DNA from: JALOLV01 sp046295175
GTDB lineage: Bacteria; Bacteroidota; Bacteroidia; Cytophagales; Spirosomataceae
NCBI GenBank assembly: GCA_046295175.1
Contig: JBKBNY010000001.1
Span: 310,001 to 374,000 of the forward strand
DNA length: 64,000 bases
Reading direction: 5' to 3'
How positions within the stretch are numbered: position 1 is the first letter of the stretch; each line of letters begins with the position of its first letter. Under the pieces are notes generated by a model. That model did no database searches. It worked only from the letters and a program-made list of their open reading frames with translations, and was not told where the DNA came from. The position numbers and the translations under genes were made by a program. Of the stretch, positions 7,141-15,867 are shown piece by piece.

Positions 7141-9144
7141 TTACCAAACCGTAATACGTTCGTTTACGGGTTTATACATTTTATCGCCAGGTTTTATATC
7201 AAAGGCCTGATAAAAAGGTGTAAAATTCATCAATGGCCCATTCACACGCCATTTGGCTGGTGAATGCGGATTAGTGTTTACATACATTCTCATGTAAGCA
7301 TCTTTGGTTTTTACTCGCCAAATTCTGGCAATCGAAACAAAAAAACGCTGGTCGGGTGTTAGGCCGTCAATTTTGGTATTACTTTTTCCTTGTTCGGTCA
7401 ATTTGAATGCATCATAAGCGATGGCGATTCCTGCAATATCTGCTGTATTTTCTCCTACCGTCAAAGCCCCTTTTACGTGTAGCGAATCAAGAACCGTAAA
7501 GCTATTATATTGGTCGATTACCTGTTGAGTTCTGGCTTTAAATTTCTTAAAATCGTCTTCTTTCCACCAGTTTTTCACATTCCCATATTTATCGTACAAT
7601 GCACCTTGGTCATCGAATGAGTGCGTAATCTCATGCCCAATCACCATACCAATCCCTCCGTAATTCAAGGCATCGTCGGCATTCATATCAAAATATGGCG
7701 GTTGAAGAATTCCCGCAGGAAAAACGATTTCATTCAATGGTGGATTATTATACGCCGTAACCGTAGGCGGAGTAGTTCCCCATTCGGTACGGTCAACGGG
7801 CTGTCCGACCTTCGAGATGGCATAATTGAAGTCATTTTTGCTGGTAGCCAGACGATTCTCAAAGTATGTACCTCGATTTATCACCACTTTTGAGTAATCT
7901 CTCCACTTATCAGGATAACCGATTTTTTCGGTAAAAGCATAGAGTTTTTCTTTGGCTTTCGCTTTGGTCGAATCGCTCATCCAATCGAGTCTATTGATTC
8001 GACTTTCAAAAGCAGTTTTTAGATTCTTCACCAAAACCTGCATCCGTCTTTTGGCTTCTTCAGGAAAATATTTTTTTACATAAAGTTGAGCAAGTCCGTG
8101 TCCGAGCGATTTATCAACCGCATCGGTAATTTCTTCGCCACGAGGTTTTTGGACAGATTGCCCAGTCAAAATCTTGGCATACTCAAACGAAGCAGACGAA
8201 AAAGGTTTGCTAAGAAAATCGGCATACGAAACCAAAACCCTTGCTCTCAAATACGCCTTCCAATCATCAATCGAAGTAGATGTCAATAACGAATTCAATC
8301 GGTCATAATATGCTGGCTGCTGCATATTTACCGAGTCAATGTTTATTCCCAAACCCTTAAAATACGCTACCCAACCAATATTTGGCTGTTTTTGGGTAAT
8401 ATCTGCCATCGCCAGTTTGTTGTAATTGGCCTGCACATTTCTACGTTCGATATTGGTTTTGTGCGAAGTTGCGAGTTCTTTCTCAACACTATAAACCGCC
8501 GAAGCCATGCTTGCCGCCTTCGCAGGGTCGATACCAGTAAGGGTAAATAATTTAGCAATGTAGTTTTTGTAGGATTTCTGGATATTAATGGTCGAAGAAT
8601 CGGTTCTGAAATAATAATCTCTTTCGGGCAACCCGATGCCAGTTTGCCCCAAATTAACAATATTAATAGAGCTTTTCTTGATATCTGGCCCTACTCGAAA
8701 ACCTATAATTGAGTAATTGTTGAGTTTTGTTTGTTCGGTTACGTACTTCATCAACGAAGCAACATCTTTTATACCATCAATACTTTTGAGCATGGGCATT
8801 ACGGGCGAATACCCTCTTTTGTTGATAGTGGCGGTATCCATACCCGATGCATAAAAATCGCCGACTTTTTGCTCGATAGTTCCTGCTTTGTTTTTGGCAG
8901 CCGAAACGCTATCCAGAATGCCTTGCATGCGAATCCGTTGCGGAAAATTTAGGAATGAATACGAACCTACACCTGACTGAGTAGAAGGAATTTCGACGGA
9001 ATTGTACCATTTACCGTTTACATACATAAAGAAATCATCGCCCGGCTTAATGGATGTATCGAATTCGGAAATACTGACTTTTTGAGCAAAAACCGAGGAC
9101 ACTGCGAGCGACAAAATCCAAGAAAAAATAAAGTTTTTTTTCAT
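7141..9144 (-). CDS. M13 family (neprilysin-type) zinc metallopeptidase
   Basis: A 667-residue exported endopeptidase of the neprilysin/PepO family, expected to cleave peptides in the periplasm or outside the cell. Residues 1-20 are a signal peptide ending VFAQ. The zinc site HEITH is at about 504-508 (GHEITHSFDDQG), and the third ligand is Glu in GENTADIAG at about 565. The C-terminal substrate-binding block NTNPHSPAKWRVNGP and a terminal W are typical of M13. Length matches the family. It is monocistronic. Confidence 0.95.
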   Translation of the reverse strand: MKKNFIFSWILSLAVSSVFAQKVSISEFDTSIKPGDDFFMYVNGKWYNSVEIPSTQSGVGSYSFLNFPQRIRMQGILDSVSAAKNKAGTIEQKVGDFYASGMDTATINKRGYSPVMPMLKSIDGIKDVASLMKYVTEQTKLNNYSIIGFRVGPDIKKSSINIVNLGQTGIGLPERDYYFRTDSSTINIQKSYKNYIAKLFTLTGIDPAKAASMASAVYSVEKELATSHKTNIERRNVQANYNKLAMADITQKQPNIGWVAYFKGLGINIDSVNMQQPAYYDRLNSLLTSTSIDDWKAYLRARVLVSYADFLSKPFSSASFEYAKILTGQSVQKPRGEEITDAVDKSLGHGLAQLYVKKYFPEEAKRRMQVLVKNLKTAFESRINRLDWMSDSTKAKAKEKLYAFTEKIGYPDKWRDYSKVVINRGTYFENRLATSKNDFNYAISKVGQPVDRTEWGTTPPTVTAYNNPPLNEIVFPAGILQPPYFDMNADDALNYGGIGMVIGHEITHSFDDQGALYDKYGNVKNWWKEDDFKKFKARTQQVIDQYNSFTVLDSLHVKGALTVGENTADIAGIAIAYDAFKLTEQGKSNTKIDGLTPDQRFFVSIARIWRVKTKDAYMRMYVNTNPHSPAKWRVNGPLMNFTPFYQAFDIKPGDKMYKPVNERITVW

Positions 9145-9291
9145 GTTTGTTGACTATTGTTTTTTGGTTAGAATCTCAACAAATTTAGCCAAAAAATCTA
9201 CAATAAATCAAAAACCACCTAAGCAATAGAGCAAACTGGATTATTGATAGATTAAATGAGAATCACGTATCGAGTTCTAACAAGTATTCTA

Positions 9292-9413
9292 TACCCCCCT
9301 ACCCCCTTCGGCTTAGCTTTTGTCTATCGCACAAGGGGGAGTTTTTAAAAGTCGTAACCGAAATTCTCCCTTGTGCGTGGGTAAGTGAGGAAATGCCGAA
9401 GGGGCTGTGGGGA
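9292..9413. repeat. Two inverted copies of a C/G-rich palindromic unit (REP-like)
   Basis: The left unit (9292-9341) reads CCCCCCTACCCCCTTCGGC, about 22 nt, then GCACAAGGGGGAG. The right unit (9364-9413) is its imperfect inverted copy: CCCCTTCGGC, about 22 nt, then GCACAAGGGAGA on the minus strand. Each unit can fold internally through CCCCTT/AAGGGG, and the pair can fold on each other. Both fit the plan seen around the DUF559 gene (29524-30032). They fill the 306-bp gap between the peptidase and trpE, and no gene was seen there. Confidence 0.75.
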
Positions 9414-9450
9414 TGTCATACACGATTTTTTATTTCGAGAATTTTAGTTG

Positions 9451-10881
9451 CTAAACCTCTTCAGCCATTTCAATGGCTTTGCGGAGAGCTGCCAATTTGA
9501 GGTGAATCTCTTTCATCTCTAATTCAACATCCGATTTCGCCACAACTCCCATTCCTGCTTGATAAAAAAGTGTATTGTTTTTACTCAAAAATGTCCGAAT
9601 CGCAATAGCGTGATTAAAATTACCCTCAAAATCCATAAAACCGATTGCTCCACCATAAATACTACGATTGGTTGGTTCCATTTTATTAATCAGGCTCATG
9701 GCCATGTGTTTCGGCGAACCCGAAAGCGTTCCGGCTGGAAAAGTATCGGCAACAAGTTGGAGCGGATTCGTACCTTCGTGCATGTGTCCGGTTACCTTTG
9801 AAACCAAGTGAATCACGTGGCTGTAAAACTGTACTTCTTTAAAAATATCAACTTTCACACGGTCAGAACTTCGAGAGAGGTCATTCCGAGCCAAATCTAC
9901 AAGCATAACGTGTTCGGCAGATTCTTTAGGGTCGGCATGGAGTTGCTGGGCCAATTCGGCATCTTTTTGGTCATCGCCAGTACGTCTAAAAGTACCTGCA
10001 ATTGGGTGAATTTCGGCCATTCCATCTTTGATATAAATTTGTTTTTCGGGCGATGAACCGAAGATTTTATATCCATTAAAATCAAAATAAAATAAGTAAG
10101 GCGAAGGATTTATCGAACGCAATGCACGATAGACATTGAAATCGTCGCCTTCAAATTTCCTCGAAAAACGCCTCGATGGTACAATCTGAAAAACGTCTCC
10201 TCGCAAACAATGCCCAATACATTTATTGATAATATCTCGCATATCATCGTCATTGATATTGGTTTCTTCGTCGGACGATACCTTGAATTTTGAACTTGTC
10301 ATTTTAGGATTTTTCACAAAAAACTCCAAATGTTCCAATCCATCTTCTGATTGCACAACCACTTGTCCATCGGGTGTGTAAGTATGTTCAAATAAGTAGA
10401 GTTCGTCTTTAAAATGATTGACCGCAATTACATAACGGTAAACCCTGTAAACGATTTGTGGGATAGCGTTTTCGGGTGTTTTATCCTGAATCTCAATGTC
10501 TTCAAAATATTCAACCGAATCGTAAGTGATATGCCCAAAGAGTCCGTTGGATATAAAACTAAATTCGTTTTTGGGGGCTTTAAATCTTTTGGCAAAATCC
10601 ATGATTGCCCCTACCCCATCGCTGCGTTTGGCAAGCTTGTAGGTTTCGGTTGAACCGTCTGGAAACTTCTGCGTAACAACTTCATTATCAAGCACAAAAC
10701 TTGCTACTTCGTCGCAGGCTATGTAGCTAAAGCTGTTTTGCATGGCATGGTAATCGGCCGATTCGAGGATGACCGAGTTGGGGTATTGCTGACGCAAACG
10801 CATGAAAATTCCGACGGGTGTAATCGTATCAGCCAATAGGCGTTTGTGGGCTGTTGTAATCGTAAAGTTTTGGTTATTCAT
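9451..10881 (-). CDS. trpE: Anthranilate synthase component I
   Basis: Converts chorismate plus ammonia to anthranilate, the first step of tryptophan synthesis. The ATG at 10881 gives 476 residues. An upstream in-frame TTG at 10920 would add 13 residues but lies almost at the attenuator stem. The Trp feedback motif ILESADYH is near residue 42. The chorismate-binding C-terminal half shows HPIAGTFRRTG, DLARNDLSR, GTLSGSPKHMAM and YGGAIGFMDFEGN. No other trp gene lies in the window. Expression is controlled by the leader peptide and attenuator immediately upstream. Confidence 0.95.
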   Translation of the reverse strand: MNNQNFTITTAHKRLLADTITPVGIFMRLRQQYPNSVILESADYHAMQNSFSYIACDEVASFVLDNEVVTQKFPDGSTETYKLAKRSDGVGAIMDFAKRFKAPKNEFSFISNGLFGHITYDSVEYFEDIEIQDKTPENAIPQIVYRVYRYVIAVNHFKDELYLFEHTYTPDGQVVVQSEDGLEHLEFFVKNPKMTSSKFKVSSDEETNINDDDMRDIINKCIGHCLRGDVFQIVPSRRFSRKFEGDDFNVYRALRSINPSPYLFYFDFNGYKIFGSSPEKQIYIKDGMAEIHPIAGTFRRTGDDQKDAELAQQLHADPKESAEHVMLVDLARNDLSRSSDRVKVDIFKEVQFYSHVIHLVSKVTGHMHEGTNPLQLVADTFPAGTLSGSPKHMAMSLINKMEPTNRSIYGGAIGFMDFEGNFNHAIAIRTFLSKNNTLFYQAGMGVVAKSDVELEMKEIHLKLAALRKAIEMAEEV

Positions 10882-10937
10882 CTTTATTTCAATGGTTTCA
10901 ATTTCGAGGTTATTAATCAATTTTTGAGGTTCTGAAA

Positions 10938-10975
10938 CGAAAAAAGCCTACTATTCAGACGAACAGTAGGCTTTT
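10938..10975 (-). terminator. trp attenuator terminator
   Basis: On the minus strand AAAAGCCTACT (10975-10965) pairs with AGTAGGCTTTT (10952-10942), followed by a T-run. It sits between the leader peptide and the trpE start, so it works as a regulated intrinsic terminator. Confidence 0.88.
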
Positions 10976-10996
10976 ACCTTTATTTATGCCAATACT

Positions 10997-11059
10997 ACAT
11001 AGCAATTCCGTTCATCTAATTATGTTAGATAACGCCACCACCAAAGGTTTGCTATGTTG
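10997..11059 (-). promoter_or_regulatory. trp leader RNA: long-range stem enclosing the Trp codons
   Basis: The RNA segment ACATAGCA (+ strand 11052-11059) is perfectly complementary to TGCTATGT (10997-11004). The stem closes a loop containing the three Trp codons and the leader stop. A ribosome stalled on the Trp codons would disrupt it, which could bias folding away from the terminator. The arrangement (short Trp-rich ORF plus terminator) is that of the Bacteroid-trp leader class described for this phylum. Confidence 0.6.
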
Positions 11060-11073
11060 TTTGTTTTTGTCAT
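11020..11073 (-). CDS. trpL: trp operon leader peptide
   Basis: A 17-residue ORF, MTKTNNIANLWWWRYLT, with three consecutive TGG codons. It lies between a good promoter and a terminator upstream of trpE. Its role is sensing charged tRNA-Trp through ribosome stalling, so trpE is read only when Trp is scarce. It is too short for usual gene finders. The ATG is about 12 nt from the predicted transcript start. Confidence 0.88.
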   Translation of the reverse strand: MTKTNNIANLWWWRYLT

Positions 11074-11091
11074 TTTTTAAAACTGATGTTG

Positions 11092-11120
11092 CAAATGTAT
11101 AAATGAAAATCGAAAAACAA
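11092..11120 (-). promoter_or_regulatory. Promoter of the trpL-trpE transcript
   Basis: On the minus strand TTG, 18 nt, then TACATTTG (11099-11092). This is followed within about 20 nt by the leader ATG. Confidence 0.75.
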
Positions 11121-11141
11121 AATTTTTGAAATAAATTTCTG

Positions 11142-13568
11142 TCAATTACACCCTTGTATCTTTGCCAAAAAGACCTCGCTTGGCCCAGCACTAAATGGCG
11201 GATTGAGCGAAATACTTTTGCCAGCGTAATAATTTGTCGGCGAAGTCACGTTGGCCTGACTCGTAATTGTCTCGACGGCTTGGTATGTGCCTGCTTGTTG
11301 CGAGATATTTCCGTACGATAACGTCAATTCGCAAAGCGGAAGATTCACCTCCCAAAGTCCTCGACCATAAGTACCTACACGAAGTTTACCTCCGATTTTG
11401 GTTATTTCAACTTCGTTGATTGCCACTTGTGGCAGCCCTACTCCGTAAACCACCCAATTAGGATTTGCGATATTTCGGTAATAAACCCCGAGGTTCATCC
11501 CTACAAAGATATTCTCGGCGTTATTGTCATCTACCACAATACTTCGCCCTGGAAGTGCGGGTAATCCTGCCGAGATATTGGTAAATGTCGCCCCTGCGTT
11601 AGTCGAATGAACTACTGGCTGAGAAGTTGAGGTTGTCGTGACCCAAATCTTCTGAGGGTCGTTATATTTCACGGCAATATCTGTAATAGCATCAGGATAA
11701 GTATAAGAAGTCCAACTCGTTCCGCCATTGGTTGTAACCCATAAAATATTACCTTTTGCGGCGTAAATATACTGGTCGTTGGATGGTGCTACTGCCAAAT
11801 CGTCAATATTTTCTGTCGATGTAATTCCCGCCGAGATATTCGTCCAAGTTCCATCATCACCCGAGCTATTTGAGCGGTAAACCGCATCCCATCCTCCATA
11901 AACAATGGTTGAGTTTGTCGAATGCCAAACCAGCGGAGTCACCCAATTTCCAGCTGCAGGTCTGGTGAGATTTACGCGTGTGTTTCCGCCATCGGTAGTA
12001 CGATATATTGAACCATATTGGGTTGTTCCTATCATATTCAGGTCGTTATCTGGGTTAATTACAATATCCATCCCATCAGCACCAAGCCAATCTGCAAACG
12101 CTCCGCTTGCTTGTCGGACGGTCGTTCCGTTATCTTGGGCTCCACCTCCCCAAACTATCCCCGTTGTTTTACTATTGGCAATTCTATAAAATTGACGAAT
12201 ACCCAATCCCGCCGACATATCTGTCCAAGAATTACCTCCCGTTATCGAATAATCAGTTCTAAAAATACCGCCATCCGAACCCGAATAAAGCATATTACCA
12301 ATATACTCTAAAGCATGTACATCGGCATGGTTATAACCTGTCGAATTCCCCCAAGTCCATACAGTAGCTTGTGTAAACGAAGTTCCGCCATTGGTACTTC
12401 GCCACACCACAATACCCGCTATCGATAAATCATTCACATCGTTGGGGTTTACCGCAATCGCCATATCATACCCAGCTTGCCCACCGGCAGTAGTACCATC
12501 ATAACCAAAATAATTAGTACCTGCTCCAATATCACCTACAATTGTTGTTGTAAAGGTCAATCCTGCATCGGTACTTTTGTAGAGTCTCCCAAAGGCATCT
12601 CCATTAGCTTGAACAGCATATACAACATCGGCATTATTTGGGCTAACCCCAAGCAGAGTTCTACCACTATTGGTAATTCCAGATGTTATGGCACTCCATG
12701 TGATTCCTCCATCAGTTGAGCGATGAATCGTTGTTGTATTCGCCGAGCTTCCCGATGAATACATAATATTGGCATCGTCGGGTTTGAACTCAATATCTTC
12801 TACCCTTTGTGCAAGTCTTCGGGTCCAGCTTGTACCTCCATTCGATGATTCGTAAATACCACTGCTTGAAGTAACGAATACTTTATTGCTGTTGGTTGGA
12901 TGAACTAATACTTTAAGTGGACTAAAAGTCGAAGTACCCGTGGCGGCCCACGTAACACCTGCATCCGTCGATTTTATAACTCCAAACCCTGTGGCGGCGG
13001 CATAAATCGTATTGGCGTTTGAGGGGTCAAGACACAAATTATAAACATTCATGTAAGAACTATTAGCATCAACCAATGGTGTCCATGTAGTTCCTGCGTT
13101 AGTAGTTTTCCAAATGCCCCCACCCGGCGAAGAAACATAAATGACATTGGTATTGGCCGGATTAACCGCAACACTCGTTACACGCCCGATTCCCGGATTC
13201 CAACTTGATGTAACATTCAGGTTTTTAGGCCCCACCTCAACCCAATTTGAGGAAGACGATAAAGTCGAAAATCTTTTATTAGCTTCGTAAGCTTGCTGCT
13301 CGACAACTGGTGAAACCTTATAGCCTTTGTTATCTAAATGAAATTTCATTTCGTATTTCCAGCGTTCAAAGTGCTTTTGATAACGGCGTTTTTGATTTTC
13401 ATTGGTCTCTTTATCGATAAAATCGTTAGCCAATTTTATAATCTCCTGATAGGTCAAATCTTGTCTTTCTATGATTTCTTGGATAGTCTGTTGAGAGAAG
13501 GCATTTGATATACTACACAGAAAAATCAACAGAATTACGCAGTAACGAGAGTAAGTAAAGGGTTTCAT
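11142..13568 (-). CDS. Secreted BNR/sortilin-like beta-propeller protein with GC-end module
   Basis: An 808-residue exported protein. Residues 1-26 are a signal peptide ending AFSQ, followed by a helical segment to about 95. Residues about 100-730 hold many propeller blades with Asp-box-like motifs such as TTNAGTTWTP, STDAGVTWAA and TTNGGTSWTS, as in sortilin/Vps10 and BNR-repeat glycosidase-like proteins. No glycosidase catalytic set could be confirmed, so enzymatic activity is uncertain. The last about 50 residues match the C-terminal module of the 2461-4596 protein (AGKSISLNP ... AKIQGCN at the very end). Probably surface-exposed. The gene is monocistronic. Confidence 0.85.
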   Translation of the reverse strand: MKPFTYSRYCVILLIFLCSISNAFSQQTIQEIIERQDLTYQEIIKLANDFIDKETNENQKRRYQKHFERWKYEMKFHLDNKGYKVSPVVEQQAYEANKRFSTLSSSSNWVEVGPKNLNVTSSWNPGIGRVTSVAVNPANTNVIYVSSPGGGIWKTTNAGTTWTPLVDANSSYMNVYNLCLDPSNANTIYAAATGFGVIKSTDAGVTWAATGTSTFSPLKVLVHPTNSNKVFVTSSSGIYESSNGGTSWTRRLAQRVEDIEFKPDDANIMYSSGSSANTTTIHRSTDGGITWSAITSGITNSGRTLLGVSPNNADVVYAVQANGDAFGRLYKSTDAGLTFTTTIVGDIGAGTNYFGYDGTTAGGQAGYDMAIAVNPNDVNDLSIAGIVVWRSTNGGTSFTQATVWTWGNSTGYNHADVHALEYIGNMLYSGSDGGIFRTDYSITGGNSWTDMSAGLGIRQFYRIANSKTTGIVWGGGAQDNGTTVRQASGAFADWLGADGMDIVINPDNDLNMIGTTQYGSIYRTTDGGNTRVNLTRPAAGNWVTPLVWHSTNSTIVYGGWDAVYRSNSSGDDGTWTNISAGITSTENIDDLAVAPSNDQYIYAAKGNILWVTTNGGTSWTSYTYPDAITDIAVKYNDPQKIWVTTTSTSQPVVHSTNAGATFTNISAGLPALPGRSIVVDDNNAENIFVGMNLGVYYRNIANPNWVVYGVGLPQVAINEVEITKIGGKLRVGTYGRGLWEVNLPLCELTLSYGNISQQAGTYQAVETITSQANVTSPTNYYAGKSISLNPPFSAGPSEVFLAKIQGCN

Positions 13569-13608
13569 TATAGAGGTTATTTTGAGGAATATCTCTTAAA
13601 ATTAAGGC

Positions 13609-13640
13609 TTGGAGAATTTCAAGTCAAATAAATTCTCCAA
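13609..13640. repeat. Hairpin in the divergent intergenic region
   Basis: TTGGAGAATTT (13609-13619) pairs perfectly with AAATTCTCCAA (13630-13640), followed by TTTTT on the plus strand. No plus-strand gene lies upstream, so it may be a 5' leader hairpin of the minus-strand BNR gene or a relic terminator. Confidence 0.5.
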
Positions 13641-13768
13641 TTTTTATCTAACGTAAATCGCTGTACAACAATCTCTTGTAAATGAACGAAATAGATAAGA
13701 GTGGCTCTTGTTTTAATACAAGAAAAACACATCTTAATGTGATATTTCGTAGTTCTCAAAAAATATCG

Positions 13769-13800
13769 TACCTTTGCAAAACTATCTGATTTTCAGGTAG
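13769..13800 (+). promoter_or_regulatory. Promoter and leader hairpin of the pseudouridine synthase gene
   Basis: TACCTTTG (13769-13776) is a perfect -7 box. The predicted start falls just before an 8-bp hairpin, CTATCTGA (13782-13789) with TCAGGTAG (13793-13800), which would cap the 5' end of the mRNA. Confidence 0.65.
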
Positions 13801-13838
13801 TTTTAACATTTTTAATACAGTAGTGATACTGCAAGCTA

Positions 13839-15731
13839 ATGCGAAAAAGAGAAGAAAACAGAGGGAATTCCTTTGACAAAAAAGACAACAGAGGTTTCGA
13901 CAAGAAAAAGTCATTCGGTGCAAAATCCGATTCGTTTGATAGACCTAAAAAAGACTTCGGAAGAAGCGAAAAACCGAGTTTTGGTGGAGATAAAAAAAGA
14001 TTCTCAGATAAACCAACTTTCAGAAAAGAAGGCGGATTTGACGATAGAAAAAAATCTTTTGGTGGTGACGACAGACGTCCAGCAGACAGACCATTCAAAA
14101 GAGAAGGCGGATTCGACGATAGAAAAAAATCTTTTGGCGGTGACGACAGACGTTCATCAGACAGACCGTTCAGAAGAGAAGGCGGATTCGACGATAGAAA
14201 AAAATCTTTTGGTGGTGACGACAGACGTCCAGCAGACAGACCATTCAAAAGAGAAGGCGGATTCGACGATAGAAAAAAATCTTTTGGTGGTGACGACAGA
14301 CGTCCAGCAGACAGACCATTCAAAAGAGAAGGCGGATTCGACGACAGAAAAAAATCTTTTGGTGGTGACGACAGACGTTCATCAGACAGACCATTCAGAA
14401 GAGAAGGCGGATTCGACGATAGAAAAAAATCTTTTGGTGGTGACGACAGACGTCCAGCAGACAGACCGTTCAGAAGAGAAGGTGGATTCGACGATAGAAA
14501 AAAATCTTTTGATGGTGACGACAGACGTCCAGCAGACAGACCGTTCAGAAGAGAAGGTGGATTCGACGATAGAAAAAAATCTTTTGGTGGTGACGACAGA
14601 CGTCCATCGGATAGACCGTTCAGAAAAGAAGGCGGGTTCGACGATAGAAAAAAATCTTTTGGTGGTGACGACAGACGTCCAGCAGACAGACCGTTCAGAA
14701 GAGAAGGTGGATTCGACGATAGAAAAAAATCTTTTGGTGGTGATGACAGACGCTCATCAGACAGACCATTCAGAAAAGAAGGTGGATTCGACGATAGAAA
14801 ACGTTTTGAAGATAAACCACTTAGAAAAGAGGCTGATTTTGAAGATAGAAAATCGTTTTCGAGAGATGATGAACGCCCAAGACGCAGCCGTTACGACAAA
14901 AAAGAGAATCAAGCAAGTAGTTCGAGTGTTCAACCTCCGAAATACAACTACCGCAACAACAAAGATGGCTTACCTTTAAAGGCAAAAAAGCAGATTATCC
15001 AAGAAGAACTCGAAGAAGTAAACGAAGAAATCCGCTTGAATCGTTACATTGCCAACGCTGGTTTGTGTTCTCGCCGCGAAGCCGATGAATTTATCGCTTC
15101 GGGTCAAATCTCTGTCAATGGAGTTACCATTACCGAGATGGGCTACAAAGTTAAGCGTGATGATGTGGTTAAGTATGGTAAGAAAATCCTTAATCCTGAG
15201 AAACTGGTTTATTTGTTACTCAACAAACCCAAGGATTTTATCACCACAACCGAAGACCCCGAAGAACGTAAAACTGTGATGGATTTGGTTTCGGATGCAT
15301 GTTCGGAAAGGGTTTATCCAGTTGGTCGTTTAGATAGAAATACTACGGGTCTATTGCTTCTTACAAACGATGGCGAATTGGCCGAAAAGCTATCGCATCC
15401 ATCCAATAATATTAAAAAGATTTACCAAGTTGAGCTAAATCAACCTATCTCGACCGAGCATTTTGAACTCATCAAAAAAGGTTTTGAGTTAGAAGATGGG
15501 TTTATCAAAGCCGATGATTTGGCAATCGTAACACCAGATGCAGAGGTAGTTGGAATTGAGATTCATAGCGGACGTAACCGTATTGTTCGTCGTATTTTTG
15601 AGCATCTCGGATACGAAGTATTGAAACTCGACCGAACTACGTACGCAGGTCTTACCAAAAAAGATTTACCACGTGGCAAGTGGCGTTTCTTGACCGAAAA
15701 AGAGGTCATTCGCCTCAAATACATGATATAA
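13839..15731 (+). CDS. rRNA pseudouridine synthase (RsuA/RluB family) with repeat-rich N-terminal extension
   Basis: A 630-residue protein. Its C-terminal about 240 residues are a complete RsuA/RluB-type enzyme that isomerises uridine in rRNA. The S4 RNA-binding domain (LNRYIANAGLCSRREADEFI) is near residue 395, the catalytic Asp lies in GRLDRNTTG (about D499), and the HSGRNRIVRRIFEHLGY block follows. Residues 1-370 are charged and low-complexity. They include ten near-perfect 25-residue repeats of the form EGGFDDRKKSFGGDDRR(P/S)(A/S)DRPF(K/R) plus a decayed eleventh, rich in Arg, Asp, Gly and Lys. Such Arg-rich extensions occur in Bacteroidota homologues and probably bind RNA. The modified position cannot be assigned from sequence. 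Confidence 0.92.
   Translation: MRKREENRGNSFDKKDNRGFDKKKSFGAKSDSFDRPKKDFGRSEKPSFGGDKKRFSDKPTFRKEGGFDDRKKSFGGDDRRPADRPFKREGGFDDRKKSFGGDDRRSSDRPFRREGGFDDRKKSFGGDDRRPADRPFKREGGFDDRKKSFGGDDRRPADRPFKREGGFDDRKKSFGGDDRRSSDRPFRREGGFDDRKKSFGGDDRRPADRPFRREGGFDDRKKSFDGDDRRPADRPFRREGGFDDRKKSFGGDDRRPSDRPFRKEGGFDDRKKSFGGDDRRPADRPFRREGGFDDRKKSFGGDDRRSSDRPFRKEGGFDDRKRFEDKPLRKEADFEDRKSFSRDDERPRRSRYDKKENQASSSSVQPPKYNYRNNKDGLPLKAKKQIIQEELEEVNEEIRLNRYIANAGLCSRREADEFIASGQISVNGVTITEMGYKVKRDDVVKYGKKILNPEKLVYLLLNKPKDFITTTEDPEERKTVMDLVSDACSERVYPVGRLDRNTTGLLLLTNDGELAEKLSHPSNNIKKIYQVELNQPISTEHFELIKKGFELEDGFIKADDLAIVTPDAEVVGIEIHSGRNRIVRRIFEHLGYEVLKLDRTTYAGLTKKDLPRGKWRFLTEKEVIRLKYMI
14026..14775 (+). repeat. 75-bp coding minisatellite, ten copies
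   Basis: Ten head-to-tail copies of a 75-bp unit, each 25 codons, nearly identical at DNA level. They differ mainly at PA/SS/PS and K/R positions, with one G-to-D change. A degenerate partial copy runs to about 14826. The high identity suggests recent expansion or homogenisation by slippage or unequal recombination. Confidence 0.95.
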
Positions 15732-15747
15732 ATTTGATGATTTGCAG

Positions 15748-15786
15748 CAAGCCTCATAGGGTATTCACTCTATGAGGCTTGTTTTA
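15748..15786 (+). terminator. Terminator of the pseudouridine synthase gene
   Basis: A 12-bp perfect stem, CAAGCCTCATAG (15748-15759) with CTATGAGGCTTG (15770-15781), followed by a T-run. Its 3' arm supplies the TTG of the next promoter. Confidence 0.9.
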
Positions 15787-15809
15787 TTTACCCAAAATAT
15801 TTAATTTTG
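15779..15809 (+). promoter_or_regulatory. Promoter of the T9SS-sorted esterase gene
   Basis: TTG (15779-15781), 20 nt, TAATTTTG (15802-15809). It overlaps the end of the preceding terminator stem. Confidence 0.65.
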
Positions 15810-15867
15810 GAAGATTTATTCGCATAAATATCTCTTTACCTTTTTGACATTAGGAAGTTTATTACCT

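Noticed and set aside
13793..14979. Long open frames over the 75-bp repeats in a second plus frame and on the minus strand
   Set aside because: The repeat unit happens to lack stop codons in several frames. Only the frame running into the S4/RluB enzyme is supported.
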